Shown here: one piece after another, positions 22,868 to 35,525 of the stretch | How positions within the stretch are numbered: position 1 is the first letter of the stretch | How the letters are laid out: each line of letters opens with the position of its first letter | DNA from: Nicotiana tabacum | Taxonomy: Eukaryota; Streptophyta; Magnoliopsida; Solanales; Solanaceae | Assembly (NCBI RefSeq): GCF_000715075.1 | Contig: NC_134101.1 | Coordinates: 148,465,084-148,529,083 of the forward strand | DNA length: 64,000 bases | Reading direction: 5' to 3' | Notes under the pieces: generated by a model | Told to the model about the DNA's origin: nothing | The model's input: the letters and a program-made list of their open reading frames with translations, nothing else | Database searches by the model: none | Program-made: the position numbers and the translations under genes

Positions 22868-22896
22868 AACGTGCAACGCACGTTCGTAGATACTAA
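22868..22896 (+). other. Helitron 3' terminus 2: perfect 7 bp hairpin plus CTAA
   Basis: AACGTGC-AAC-GCACGTT forms a perfect seven-pair stem, followed by CGTAGATA, CTAA (22893-22896) and T. This is a textbook Helitron 3' end, in the same orientation as the one at 20775 and about 2.1 kb downstream of it. Confidence 0.65.
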
Positions 22897-24050
22897 TTAT
22901 TATAAAAGCACGAATAATTTAGACTAAATGTTGAACGATTGAAATATTCATGAAATATTTCTACTTTAATAACCTTAAATATTTGTATAATTTAAGAATA
23001 TAATTATAAAATACCTAAAGCTGAAATTCTTTTCCAATTTAAATTGCATAGCAAGAAGGAAAATGTGTGAAGATGGCCGAACCCTCCTCTCCGATATTTT
23101 ACAGCAATACAATATATATACCAAAAGAAAATACCAAGAAATAAAGAAAACCCAAAATAATTTTTCACTCTATGCAGGGTTTTTACCTACTTCTTCTTGG
23201 ATATATAACAGATGCTTCATTCAGTTATCCTTCCAAGTTTGTGTCGAATTTAGATTTGTTAATTATAAAAAAGGTTAGAGATTCTTGGAACGTTGAAGTC
23301 GCAAAGTTATAGTTTACTTCAAATCCAAATTATCAATTAATCATCATTTCATCCAAATTAAATATTTTTTTGGGTTAAAGAGTTGATCAATATCCCAATA
23401 CAATTACACTTGATTTTTAATTATGTGAATCACTCAGATAAACGAAACAAAATTTAAAAAATAATCCTTAGATGCTACCATTATAATAAGATAGAGATAC
23501 ACACATACAAAATTAAAATATAAAGTTGTGTTCTTAGTACCTAACTAAGAGATGAGAGAAATAGTATGAACAACTAAATCGTTGTTATATAATCATTTAT
23601 AATGAGATCGAAAAATTATGAGACCTCACCTTTGATGAGTATAATTTCTTTTCCTTTATAATTTATGTAGAATTTTGATGGACCAATAAGCTACTACATG
23701 TGCCTTTCTCATCAAGACTTGACTTCTCAAGCCAAAAAATGATTGGTATTTTTAAAATTATATTTAGTAAATATTTTCAATATGTATATTTATAATGACA
23801 ATAAATAAATTATATGATCGATCAATCCCTAATGTTAGATTATTCGTCATGACATATTTTTCTAAATGGGTAAGAAGAGTAAAGGAATATATACCAAGAC
23901 ATCACGTTTAAAGAGGTATTAATTGAATACAATCTAACAATATTTTTGGTACCTCATAAAATAAATTTAACACACTAAAAGTAATATTACATATCGTTGT
24001 TTGTGATGATTGTCTAAGGATAACGTGCAAAGTATGTTCATAGAGATTAA
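22897..24050 (+). mobile_element. Short non-autonomous Helitron-like segment
   Basis: It begins TTATTATAAAAGCACGAATA, which matches the proposed Helitron 5' end at 10820 (ATTATTATAAAAGCATGAATA) in 18 or more positions. It ends with AACGTGCAAAGTATGTTC and ATAGAGATTAA (24022-24050), a decayed copy of the terminus at 22868-22896. No gene lies inside. The 5' end directly abuts the 3' end of the preceding element. The 5' TC is not intact, so the boundary is uncertain. Confidence 0.5.
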
Positions 24051-24957
24051 TTTTTTTTTTAAAAAAAAAATTAGTAAATTCATATTCTAAAGAGAGATAC
24101 ACTATCTTTTGGCTATGATTTGGAGTGGTGAAAAGTACTAGATATTTATGGTTAATGCAAAAGTGATACTACTGTTTTGTGTCGTAAATATGCATTAAGC
24201 TTATGTTTATGTTAGTCTGTGAATACTAATTTGATGAAGACTTCAAAAGATGGAGTTATTATTATAACTGTTCTTTTATCCCAACTATGTTTGAATGTTG
24301 TACCTTGTCTTATATTTAAGATTAGAAATTTCATATTTGTAGATACCTGTTATTTATTTGTAGCAGGTAATATGTCTTATTTTATAGATTATAAATTAAA
24401 TATTTATAAATATTTTAGGTGACTTGATAACATAAATGTTTTTATAATATACAAACGATGTACGTATATCTTAATTAAATACACCCCAAAAATAGGGGAT
24501 AGGCAACAGGAATAATAGTTGAACTATGAATTGACCCCACGCTTACAGCTTCCTCAATTGCAAATCAGCCCTTTCCCTTAGAGGAAAAATACATTACACT
24601 GCGCTTTAAATGGTTACTCTGCAAAAAAGTGGACGTATCTAGTCAAAGCAAGGAAATACTCCTCTTAAGACAATTTTCAAATAATATATAATTATTTCTC
24701 TTTCGCATCTGAAGCCCAAAATTATTCATCCAAGACTACTTGACAACCATTTGTTCAGTAAAAGGAGTATATAGTTGTCTCAATTTCGTTGAGTTGCATC
24801 CCTTTAATAATTGGATTAATGTAATCGTAAAGTTTTTATATACTATCAGTATATCTGAATTTATTCTAGCATATTGTAATATGCTTTACCAGTATATTTA
24901 TGGATAATCAACTGTAGTTATTTATAAGTGACACAATTATTTTACACTGTCGTTGTA
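24051..24957. other. Intergenic, no gene recognised
   Basis: AT-rich sequence with no supported ORF, RNA gene or paired repeats. Confidence 0.4.
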
Positions 24958-24965
24958 TATAAGTT

Positions 24966-25162
24966 CAGAGGCGGATGTAGTGTAATAACTACGGGTTCAA
25001 CTGAACCCATAATTTTTGATACGAAATAAAAATTTGTATGTAAAAATTCATTAAAATTGTAAAAATAATAGATATGAACCCATAACTTTAAAAATATAAT
25101 AGATTTAATGTTAAAAAAATTAAAATTGAACCCACAGGATTTAAATTCTCGATCCGCCTCTG
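24966..25162. mobile_element. hAT-type MITE, 197 bp, with 8 bp target duplication
   Basis: CAGAGGCGGAT and ATCCGCCTCTG-type inverted ends bound the element. The 8 bp duplication TATAAGTT lies at 24958-24965 and 25163-25170. The interior contains GGGTTCAACTGAACCC, typical of Solanaceae elements of this kind. There is no ORF. It sits about 370 bases beyond the stop codon of the IDD gene. Confidence 0.9.
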
Positions 25163-25535
25163 TATAAGTTAAACTACGAATTGTTACGTTCGAAGAAATA
25201 AGTAGACCATAAAATAATCTAGGTGTCCGAATACCACCACAATTAAAAAAAAACACTATAACTAACAAAAACTTGAGATTTAAAATCCATAAAAACAGAA
25301 TATGCATTGGCAACATGAAAAAGAGGGTAAAACAAAAAAAGATAAAAATGGTTCTTGCAAATAGGAGAAATGTGAAAAGTCTATTTTCGTTGTCCTTTTC
25401 TTTTCTTCTGTCCTCTTTCTACTTTTTAGTTGCTTCTTGCATTGCGAGTCTCTTTCTTCTTTCTGTTGATGGTAGAGATATCTCCCTAAATTCCAATAGT
25501 GAATCTCTGAAATTCACCCTCTGACGTAAACATCA

Positions 25536-28500
25536 TCAGCAATTCCCCCATGTTTCCGATGCAGTCTCAGCAGCAGCAAAACCAAAACCCAATTGATGAT
25601 GTTTCAACACTGATGAGTGGTCACGCTCATATAGTGTTTGTTGAAAGTCCATCCCATTTCCATCTCTTCCTCCCCCATATGACACAAATAGTCCTCCGTT
25701 GCGCCCATTCCCATTAGCAGAAGACTCGTGGTCATGATCATGATCTCCTGTTAACCCCAGAAAATCCCTCGTGAGATTCTCGCTTTCCTGCTGCCAAGTA
25801 TTCGACATATTGTCCGATCCAAACCCTAGAAAATCCTCCGGAGAAATCCTGGGAGTCACGTGACCAAGAGAGGTTCTGTTTAAGTGGGCCATTGTTGAGT
25901 TCACGTGACTCACAGCGGAATGTGTAGTGCCTATAGTAGCTGCTTTCTGGAGCAATGCTGTAGCTGAGAGTTGAGGTGATGGGATGGAAAAAGAACCTTT
26001 GTGAAAAAAGTGATCTTGGTAAAATGGAGGCACAGAAGATGAAACGGGGATGTGAATTGATTCAGTCTTGATAGGAACAGGATGATGAGTCATTTGGTTG
26101 TGATTTTCTTCATGATGAGTAGGATTAGGGTTTAAGGGAATTTGTGGGTCCCATGGGTTGTTCAGGGAGATATGGGTTGTCACCACCGTGGCTGGTGGCG
26201 GAGGAGGATTTGCAAAGTGGCGTTGGTTGGTGGTGGGGAAAGGGAAGAGTATTGGTGATGATTGGTTGAGATGGAAATTGGATTCGGTTGTAGCGGCAGC
26301 TGAGTTTGGGATTGTGGTGGAGGCAACGACCGTTCTATGCATTAAAGCTGAGTTAGCTGAGAGTCGGGCACTTTCTTCGGCCAATGCATCGCAGAATGCT
26401 CTGTGTGTAACGAAGCTATCCTTCCTGCCAAATGCATTGTGGTTCATAATAATACGATAATCAGTGGCGGATCCAAAACTAGATGAGCAAGTATAGTAGA
26501 ACTCATCACGAAATTTATCTGTCTGGTGTGAATAAATTCTCACATACATAAGGAGTTGAACTAACTGACTCTAAATTTTGAATTCGCAGCTAACAACAAA
26601 AATGACAAGAGATGAACTATTAGTATGAGGTAGAAATAAAGATTTGATTCATTAGCGTTCTTCAATCTTCATGCCAAGCGTCAAATTAGCGATAATCTAT
26701 ATTCTCAATATGGGTGTAAATTCATCAAATAATTATTACGTCATGAAATTAGGAAGATATGTATCCAATAACTGTTGTTATAGCCATTCTTCACATAGAT
26801 AAAATTAAGATCCGCATTTGTTAAAGGATTTACTACAATTACTAAAAGACTAGTATATTTTTCACCTAAAAGCAGCAATTATTTCTATGGATAAGTTAAA
26901 AACATAAACTATTTAAGCCTATAACTATTTCTTTAAAATAAACCATAATATGGCCAACACAATTCTGAAAAATCTTAGGAACACTATAACTCTTAGAGAG
27001 GGATATAAATACAGTCATTTTTCGTTAGGGGCGGATTATACCATCTTGAGAAATCAACAACAGCCAAAAGAATGAGCATATATAACTGAGCTACAAAATT
27101 TTCTTAATAATTTCCCCGTGAAATAACATTCTCCTGATTTACTAGGAAAAGAAAAACTTCGGGACAACTAGCTAAAGTATCGTGCATGCGTTATGGGAGA
27201 AGTCACGAGAGTTTCGTAAAAGGTAAAGAATTCACATAAACATGGAATCAAGGAGGGTCAAAATTAAAAGTATGTAATGATAAAATATGGGTTATGATTG
27301 TAGTGAGTGAGAGAGAGAACCGAGATAGAGACAAGACAGTTGACTGATGTTTTAACAATTGCATGCAAAAGCAAAGGGAAAAAAATTTGGCAGGGACAAC
27401 ATACTGCCTCACCTAAAAGCCTTGCTTGAAATCTGAGCTCTCATGCACGAACCCAACTCTAAGCCACACATGCACTAATCTACCCAACAATACTCGTATA
27501 AGCTAAATTTTTTATTTCAAACGTTTTCTGTTTCAATTTAAATGACATATTTTATTTATTAAGAGAGTCAAGCTATATAAATTTTAACTAAAATTTAAAA
27601 ATATATGATCTTTTAATTATATTGACATGAGGAAAATTATAATTTATTAGTACTTTTTATATAGGTTTTGACTATCTAAATTTTAATTTAAAATATTAAG
27701 TTGAACTAATCTAATTTAGCTTCAAAGTTTAGTCAAATTGACTATCAATAAATGAAATATGTCATCTAATTGAAATAGATTGAGTATATCATTAGTAATA
27801 AGTGAAATTAGTAACATAGAAATTAAAATAAGATTGTTAACTTGTTATAATAAGTTAAAATATACTAACAACATAAAATATGTAAATTGTCATTGCATAT
27901 AAATTAAATTTTAAAATAATGTAAGTTGACACATATACACTTGTACATATGTCTGACAGTTCCAGCAATGAGCTATCTTATCAGATGCAAAGAATTCAGC
28001 TCATGATCTACTCTCCTTTTTTTCTTTCTTATACTATTTTTTTTGCAGAATTTTCAGTAGCTATGATGACTTCAGAAGTACACAGGGTATCTGCAAGTGA
28101 ATAATGATACCCTCCATTGAAAGTTTTGAAAAACCATGGAGTTTAATTTCAAGATTCTCAACCATGAGTCACAAGAAAGCACTCAACCTTTTTCCTTTTA
28201 ACTGTTTTTTAGGATTTGGCTCCATTAATAATTATTTAATAAAATTAAATAAGACAAGCTTTAGTAACAAATTAATCTAACCTAGGCATTTCGGAGTGAA
28301 ACAGACTTTGGCTCTAGCTTTTCTCCTATCGGCGTTTCTTATATTTTATATATAGCCAAGAAATAGGAAATTAAAGGCACTGATAGGGTAAAATAATTTA
28401 TATTGCTAACTATAAATAAAATACACGCAGAAATAACATATAATCCAGATTTCTTGGCATATAAATCTAAGCCCCTGGCATGTTCAGGGTTGAGTAATGC

Positions 28501-29724
28501 ATTCAATTTTCCTTGATAGATATCCTCTGTCAATTGTCAACAGGGACTACTTGTATTTAATAGCGTCCGTTTCTACACTAGCTTACAACAATTTTTATTT
28601 TTTATTTTTAAAAAGAACACTCCCTGCAGTGCTCACACTACTCTTGTGTAAGTAAGAACAGCCACAAAACAAAAACTAAGTACTGCTAATAAAACAAAAC
28701 ACAGAACCCTCTCAAACTGAGTATATACATGACATCACGAATTTTGTAAAAGAAAAAAAATTAGCTCTAAAGAAAAATCAACATATAAAAAAATATAGTG
28801 ATAGTATAAAAAAAAACTACGCACCTGGAGAAGACTGTTCCACAATCACATCTATACTCTCTTGTACCACAGGTTTTAGAGTGAGCCTTCCAATCAGATT
28901 GAACAGCATAAATCTTAGAACACTTGTCACATTTCCATTTCTTCTCACCATGTTTTCTACAGTAATGTTTTTTAATACCAGTGAGATCACCAAGAGCTCT
29001 AGAAGGATGGTGATGAACACATGTTGGCTCAGGGCAAACATATGCTTTTTTTCTATTTTCTTTGTTGTTTCTTTGCTTCAATTTCCATGGTAGGTTATGA
29101 CCTCTTCTATGAAGCTGAAGATTTTGATCCCTTTGAAATCCCTTGCTACAGATCTCACACACAAATCGATTTGTAGCTAAAAGTGTCTTTGGAGATAAGG
29201 CAATCACTTCAGCATCTGGATCTGTCGTACACATAACAAAAACAATCAACATTGAAATTTGTAAACAAAAAAATAAAATAAAAATCAATCTAGGTTGTCT
29301 ATGTAAACTTTTCTTTTTTGCCTAGCGGAGAAAATCATGGGATATATATCAGGATTCAAATCCGAATTGAAATTAAAAAAAAAACGCTAAATGATTTCTT
29401 CCCATTTGCTGAGTTTTGGCGAGCAGAATCCAATGAAATAATTGAGGTGTGCCAGACCAGCTTGGACACCACTGTTGTAAAAAAAAAATGTTACGCTAAC
29501 GTACCAGGATTTCCAGGGAGGCTTCTCTTCTTCTTGATCTTTTGAGGCTGCTGATGATTTGAGATGATTTGAGGCATAGGACTTAAATTTGGAACCCTAG
29601 TGGTGGAAGAAACACTAGCTTCATCAGAAAACATGGCAGCTTGATGAGAGAGTACTGAAGAAGACTCCAATAAAGAAAAGCAACCGCTGTTGCTCTGATG
29701 ATATATTTGCTTTTCTTGATTCAT
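25536..29724 (-). CDS. IDD: INDETERMINATE DOMAIN (IDD) C2H2/C2HC zinc-finger transcription factor
   Basis: Nuclear DNA-binding protein of the plant IDD family; some members partner with GRAS proteins such as SHR, SCR or DELLA. Exons on the minus strand: 29724-29505, 29221-28825 and 26424-25536, 501 codons, all introns GT-AG with agreeing phases. The N-terminus has a KKKRSLPGNP nuclear signal. The ID domain follows: ZF1 C95-C98-H111-H115, ZF2 C136-C141-H159-H164, ZF3 C171-C174-H187-C191, ZF4 C198-C200-H213-C217. The family C-terminal motifs are present as LSATALLQKAA (358-368) and TRDFLGL (424-430). The start MNQEKQ precedes a second in-frame ATG (MFSDEAS). Intron 1 is 283 bp; intron 2 is 2400 bp and contains a MITE. 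There are no breaks, so it looks functional. Which IDD paralogue it is cannot be settled here. Confidence 0.95.
26462..26590. mobile_element. Possible diverged hAT-type MITE in IDD intron 2
   Basis: It starts CAGTGGCGGATCCAAAA, the family start seen in Solanaceae hAT MITEs, and the right side GAATTCGCAGCTAAC is a weak inverted match. No clean target duplication was seen. Confidence 0.35.
27521..27790. mobile_element. Stowaway-like MITE in IDD intron 2
   Basis: The left arm TTTCAATTTAAATGACATAT and the right arm (ATATGTCATCTAATTGAAA) are inverted copies over about 35 bases. They match the common plant MITE with ends like CTCCGTTTCAATTTATGTGAC. There is no ORF. Confidence 0.6.
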
Positions 29725-30240
29725 AGCTAATAAATACAAAGCTAACACCTACTTCTTGTAACAAACTTGGTTTATGAACAACAAGTGGAAGAAGGTAAAG
29801 CCAATTTTATATATTCAGATAGAGAGAATCCAAATAGAGAGAATCCAACTTTGGATTACAAAAACAACTAAGCAAATAGCAGGGATATATTTTGTTTTGG
29901 AGTAAATTGAAAGAGCTAGCTAGCAAAAACAGGTGGCAATGACAATTAGCCACATACCATTCACACTGGGTGCTACCTAGTAATTTGTAGAGTAAAAATA
30001 ACGCCAAAGGGAGAAAAAACAAAAGAATTATCTTGTGAAGTTGAAGATGATGTATGATTCTCAAAGTCACTATCTAACCATGGATATATAGCTTGCCTCT
30101 GAGCAATTTTGCAGTAGCTAGAGAAAATGGTACACAACTCAAAAAAGATGTAAAGAAAGAGAGGAGAATGGACAATAGGTTGGGTTTATATAAAACAAAA
30201 TAGTTTAGCTTTGTAAGAGAATTTTATATTAGTAAATTCG
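29725..30240 (-). other. IDD leader and proximal promoter
   Basis: The region between the start codon and a TATA box at 30192-30185. It carries a tandem ATAGAGAGAATCCA duplication (about 29819-29848) and an 87-codon minus-strand frame (30070-29807) that would be an upstream ORF if transcription starts near 30155. Confidence 0.4.
30185..30192 (-). promoter_or_regulatory. Possible TATA box of the IDD gene
   Basis: TATATAAA on the minus strand, about 460 bases before the start codon. The predicted leader is long but not unusual for a transcription factor gene. No transcript evidence is available here. Confidence 0.4.
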
Positions 30241-30425
30241 TTTAAAAGGATATTACTGCGCCGAGTCGGAATCAGGAACTTCAAACTTATGCCTTTGAGA
30301 TTCCAACTTTATAAGTTTTAAATTAATAATTTATTTATGTTTACTAATTTTTTTAAAATAAATATATATTTTTGAACTAAAGTTAATAAGTTTGACTAAA
30401 CTCACGGACTGTAGCTCCGTCCCTT
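30241..30425. mobile_element. Possible diverged MITE upstream of IDD
   Basis: GCGCCGAGTCGGAATCAG on the left and CTGTAGCTCCGTCCC on the right are poor inverted matches around an AT-rich core with GAACTCACGGA-type sequence, reminiscent of the hAT MITE at 24966. Confidence 0.3.
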
Positions 30426-33400
30426 ATAATATTATATGTCCTTCAAAATGCAATTAATAACTTAAGAATAAGACAGATTACCTCTCCAAAAGATTGAAAA
30501 TATAATATTTGTATATATAAATTAAATCCGTAACAAAAATAAAAGAAAAATCCATAATAAATACCATGCACCCCACTTTGGTCATTTCCCCTACTACCCC
30601 ACTGGTTACGCAATACTCCTCTTTTTGTAGCTATCAATCTATCTATATATGCAAATAAAGGGAACCATCATATATCAGTATAGAAGGAAATTATCAGTAG
30701 GTAGAAACTGTGTACAGTTTACAGAACGTGATGATTGCTATGGCAGACTAAGTTTGATGGGGTTGGCAAATTTGAATGTCAGAAACGATTAAATATTTTT
30801 TGTACATTGGCAATATAATATTTTAATAAACATACTAACTTATCTTAGTAGATAACAGGTACTATTATTTTTTTCAAATATTAATGTCATTCTTTATGAA
30901 CGATTGCTTACCGTTGTCTTTTAATGTAATTTTTTAGTACAATGTCAATTAAGTTCATATTCATAATTTAAAAAAAAATTAAGTTCATATTGACAAAATC
31001 AATGAGCGAACGAGGCAAGGAAGCTAGAAAAAGAAAAAGGATTCTGAATAGAGAGAGAGAGGATGAGGCCAGAAGGAATCCCAAACCCATTAATCCATTT
31101 GTCAAGTAAATGCATGTCTTGTTTCTAATTATCCAACTATTTTTTTTCCTTTTAACTTTGAGTCTGACAATTTCACTTTCTGCCTTTTCTTTTATGCCTG
31201 CTATAAAACACCCAAATCCTAGAAAGACTCTTGGTTTTGAACAGAATTATAATAATACTAGTACTAGTGCTAGTATTAAAAGGAGGAATTCCTAACTAAA
31301 TGAGAAGCTTAAAAAGCTTGAGAATATGGGATATGCATGGAGGTGGTAGTAAAAGCCTAAAGGCAAATTAAAGGTGATGGTAGCTAATAAAGTAAGCCTC
31401 GAGATTATCTCACAACACACATTCTTCGAGGGTGTCAACTGGATAAAAACTTACTCGCACATATGTTTACGCTTAATCATATTAATTTTTCATGATTAAT
31501 TGTTAAATCAAAGTGAAAAAGTATATTAATAAACTACTACAATGATTTAGTGATAATCATATTTATAAAGAAATGTGTCATATATTTATTGGGTTGATGA
31601 AAATATCCGGTGAGAATGAGTCTTTAATGTGTCAATTGATACATATTCACCAAAAAATTACACAGTGTAAATAGATAGTTTTATTTTCTTTATGTATATA
31701 TAATATATATTAAATTCTCTTTAACTTTTTTCGTGTATTTTTTTTATATTTTAATTTCCCTTGGCAAATATTGTAACTAATTCTCATTTCTCCATATATA
31801 TTTCTATAGCCCCACGGGTCACTAGGCCTAAGTATTACCAAAGACAAAAAGAAATTAAAAATTTACCAAAGACAAAAAGCTTAAGTAAAGTTTGCTCAAG
31901 GTGTAATCATTAGTAATCGCCTTTTTATTATCCTCAACTCCCAGCTCTCTCTCTGAATGAAAGTATATAAACTGCAAAAGAAAAAAAAAATCACATTTAA
32001 AAGTATATTCAAGTAATTGGGGAATTTGGTGAGTACACTCAAAATTTAAACGTTACTTCTAATTTAATAAGTGTCTCGGCTAAAATATTAAAACGAAGTT
32101 GGGAGGTTCTTTTTCATTTTGCAAGCTGTCCTTTTTTTTAAGTCACGTATAAAAAGGTAAATTTTACAAATCATCATATAATTATGATTTTTTTTCCAGC
32201 AATGTCACGGAATTAGATTTTCTAACAAAAAAAAAACGCAAAACTTTCGCCACCAACACAAAAAGTCACAATTACTGGGAAACCAACTTTTCAATCCAAT
32301 ATTTTTTTTACTTCACATTTTCAATTTTTTAATTTTAATCTAATAAACATTTACCCAATTAAAAGAGGATTGACTCAAAACCCATTTGCATATATCTATA
32401 ATTAATCAAACAACTAAAAGAGTTAATGAATTAGAAAGAATTTATCACAAAATATGATGCAGTAATAACTAATATTATCTTCATTTCAATTTATGTGGCT
32501 ATATTCGGATTTAAATTTTTTCATATTTACAGCGCTATTCTATTGGTGTAAGTTAAATGCACCAATCACTATTTGTCATCTCGCGAGAAATTTAGCATAT
32601 CAACAAACTGTAATAAATATTCGTTCTAAAAAACTTGCACATTCTTGAATCATTATTTCTTGAGAGAAAATTAATGTATTTATAGAATCTTTACTTGAAT
32701 TGTCTCTCTCTCTGTTATTTAATTTCTTGTTTCCAATGATATATACCGATGAAGTTTTTTTTTCCATGTTCTGTCTTTTCATGCCTTTTTATTCATTTTA
32801 TCCTCCTAGTAGAAAGGCAAACCTAGTTTCTTAAATTAGTAAAAGAAAAGCATTAATAAAACAACTTCTTCTCTATGATGAGTAATATTTAATCATAAAA
32901 TAAAAGTAATCAAAATATATACTGTACGTTTGGAGTCAAAATAGTGTATGCACTTGTATGTAAATCCACTAGTTATCCCAGTGTATAGATATACTGAGTC
33001 ATCAATCTGAAAATCCCACCACTGGAAATTTTTAAAAGACCTTTTTCTTTTAATTTTCAACCTGAATAGCAAAAATGGCTGCAGGAAATGAACCATCTTG
33101 ATCTTTTTAAAGCAGCACTAATAAATCTTGAAATTAGCATTCCCCAGTAATAGCATTGCTGAAAATGACATAAGTTATATTTAGCGAAATTGATTGGTCC
33201 CTATACTTTAGGTGCATGATATTACAAGTATTTGTTTTCATTTTCACTCTTCCAAATCCTCGAATTAATCTTCTGACCAACTTTTTAAATCTTATTTCTG
33301 AATAAGCTGAGCTTTCTGTTTCGTTTATGTTCCTCTTGTGTTATGATAAGGTCCATTTTAGCCTTAGTGATTCACTTTTACAGCTTACAGATAATGCATC

Positions 33401-33436
33401 CTCCTACTTACCAGGTTTCCCTAAATTTCACTTTTC
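30426..33436. other. Intergenic, no gene recognised
   Basis: AT-rich, with short homopurine runs and a one-sided Stowaway-like fragment near 32480 (TTCATTTCAATTTATGTGGC). Short ORFs (31110-31295, 32600-32782, 32893-33096) have no recognisable content. Confidence 0.4.
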
Positions 33437-33450
33437 TTGTTAACCTCTAA

Positions 33451-35147
33451 GTTGAGAACTGGGAAAAAGGGCGGGGAGAAGAAGTTATTCCGGCTGGCCA
33501 AGTTGAGAGAGAGGAAGGCTCGAGATTTGGACCAAGTGAGATGCATTAAGGATGAAGATGGTAGAGTACTGGTGGAAGATGCCCAGATTAAGAGCAGATG
33601 CCAAACATACTTTTATAAACTTCTGAATGAAAAAGGGGATCGTGATATTGTGCTAGGCGAATTGGAGCATTCCGAAAGTCACCGTGACTTCGGGCATTAC
33701 AGGCGTATCGAGGTCGAGGAGGTCATGGGGGCTATGCGTAAGATGAGTAGGGCCAGAGTGACCGGGCCAGACGAGATTCCAGTGGAATTTTGGAAGTGTG
33801 TAGGAAGAGCAGGTGTGGAGTGGTTGACTGGGTTGTTTAATGTTATTTTTAAGGCCAAGAGGATGCCGAATGAGTGGAGGTGGAGTACAGTGGTTCCATT
33901 ATATAAGAACAAAGGTGATATCCAGAGTTGTAACAATTATAGGGGTATCAAATTACTGAGTCATACCATGAAAGTATAGGAGAGGGTGGTTGAAGCAAGG
34001 GTGAGGATGACAGTGTTTGTATCTGACAACCAATTCTGGTTTATGCCGGGTCGTTCTACCACAAAAGCTATACACCTTGTTAGGAGGTTGGTGGAACTGT
34101 ACAGAGAGAGAAAGAAGGATCTGCACATGGTGTTTATTGACCTAAAGAAGGCGTATGACAAGGTTCCTAGAGAAGTTCTCTGGAGATGCTTGGAGGCAAA
34201 AGGTGTGTCGGTTCCTTATATTATGGCAATTAAGGACATGTATGATGGGGCTAAGACTCGGGTTAGGACAGTAGGAGGCGACTTTGAGCATTTTTCGGTT
34301 GAAATGGGGCTATACCAAGGCTCTACGCTCAGTCCATTCTTATTTGCCTGGTGATGGATGCGATATTCAAGGGGAGGTATTTAAGGGGAGGTGACATGGT
34401 GCATGCTATTCGCCGATGACATAGTTCTGATTGATGAGTCACGAGCCGGTGTTAACGAGAGATTGGAAGTTTGGAGACAGACTCTTGAGTCTAAGGGTTT
34501 CAAGCTAAGCAGACAGAATACCTCGAGTGTAAGTTCAACGCTGAGCCGGGGGAAATGGACATCGATGTAAGGCTTGAGTCACAGGTTATCCCAAGTAGAG
34601 GCAGCTTCAAGTACCTTGGTTCGGTTATCCACGGGGAAGGGGAGATCGATGAGGATGTCACACACCATATTGGGGTAGGATGGATGAAGTGGAGGTTAGC
34701 ATCTGGAGTCTTGTGTGACAAGAGAGTGCCAACGATACTCAAAGGTAAGTTCTACAAAGCGTGGTTAGACCGACCATGATGTATGGGGTTGAGTGTTGGC
34801 CTGTTAAGAACTCACATATCCAAAAGATGAAAGTAGCAGAAATGAGGATGTTGAGGTGGATGTGCGGACACACTAGGATGGATAAGATTAAGAATGATGA
34901 TTTTCGGGAGAAGGTGCACGTGGATCCCATTGAGGACAAGATGCGGGAAGCGAGGCTCAGATGGTTCGGGCATGTACAAAGGAGAAGCTCAGATGCTCCA
35001 GTAAGGAGGTGTGAGCGGCTGGTTGTGGAAGGCACCAGAAGAGGTAGAGGGCGGCCTAAGAAGTATTGGGGAGAGGTGATCAGACAGGATATGTCGAGAC
35101 TTCAGATTTTCGAGGACATGACACTTGATAGGACGTTGTGGAGGTAG
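33451..35147 (+). pseudogene. RTE reverse transcriptase, partial and frameshifted
   Basis: Reverse transcriptase fragment: SRARVTGPDEIPVEFWK (about 33750-33800), NNYRGIKLLS (about 33932-33961), [17 protein letters not shown] (about 34134-34180), a [10 protein letters not shown] motif (about 34310-34335) and catalytic FADD (34409-34420). The RTE C-terminal domain follows, [20 protein letters not shown] and GRPKKYW (about 34840-35070), ending at TAG near 35145. Breaks: TAG at 33977-33979 where tryptophan is expected, a one-base loss near 34347 with a small local duplication, and frame changes near 34500 and 34780. Confidence 0.88.
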
Positions 35148-35511
35148 AGTATTATGGTTGTAGGCTAGGAGGTAGTTGAGTCTTGCGTTACTTTGTACCT
35201 TTGTGAGCCTAGTCCGGTAGGGTTTTGTCTAAGAGAGCTAGGGGTAATGTTGTGTCTTACTATTTTCTTATTCGACGTTGGATCCATTTACTAGCCACCG
35301 TTTTTGCTTTGCATTTTTCTTCTGCATTTTATGTTCCTATTTTTCTTATGATCTCCGCGATGAATCTAATATCCTCTTCTTTTTTTTATTATCTTGAGCC
35401 GAGGGTCTTTCGAAAACAGCCTCTCTACCCCTTCGGGGTAGGGGTAAGGTCTGCGTACATACTACCCTTCCCAGACCCCACTTATGGGATTTTATTGGAT
35501 TGTTGTTGTTG
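33451..35511 (+). mobile_element. 5'-truncated RTE-clade LINE with 14 bp target duplication
   Basis: TTGTTAACCTCTAA occurs at 33437-33450 and again at 35512-35525. Between them lie the RT C-terminal half, a 3' UTR with the CTACCCCTTCGGGGTAG hairpin, and a (TTG)n tail that merges with the duplication. This tail is characteristic of plant RTE elements. The endonuclease and N-terminal RT are missing, so the copy was dead on arrival. Confidence 0.9.
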
Positions 35512-35525
35512 TTGTTAACCTCTAA

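Noticed and set aside
26158..26460. 100-codon plus-strand ORF
   Set aside because: Antisense shadow of IDD exon 3.
28881..29325. Plus-strand ORFs over the zinc-finger exon
   Set aside because: Shadows of IDD exon 2; splice sites and zinc ligands fix the minus strand.
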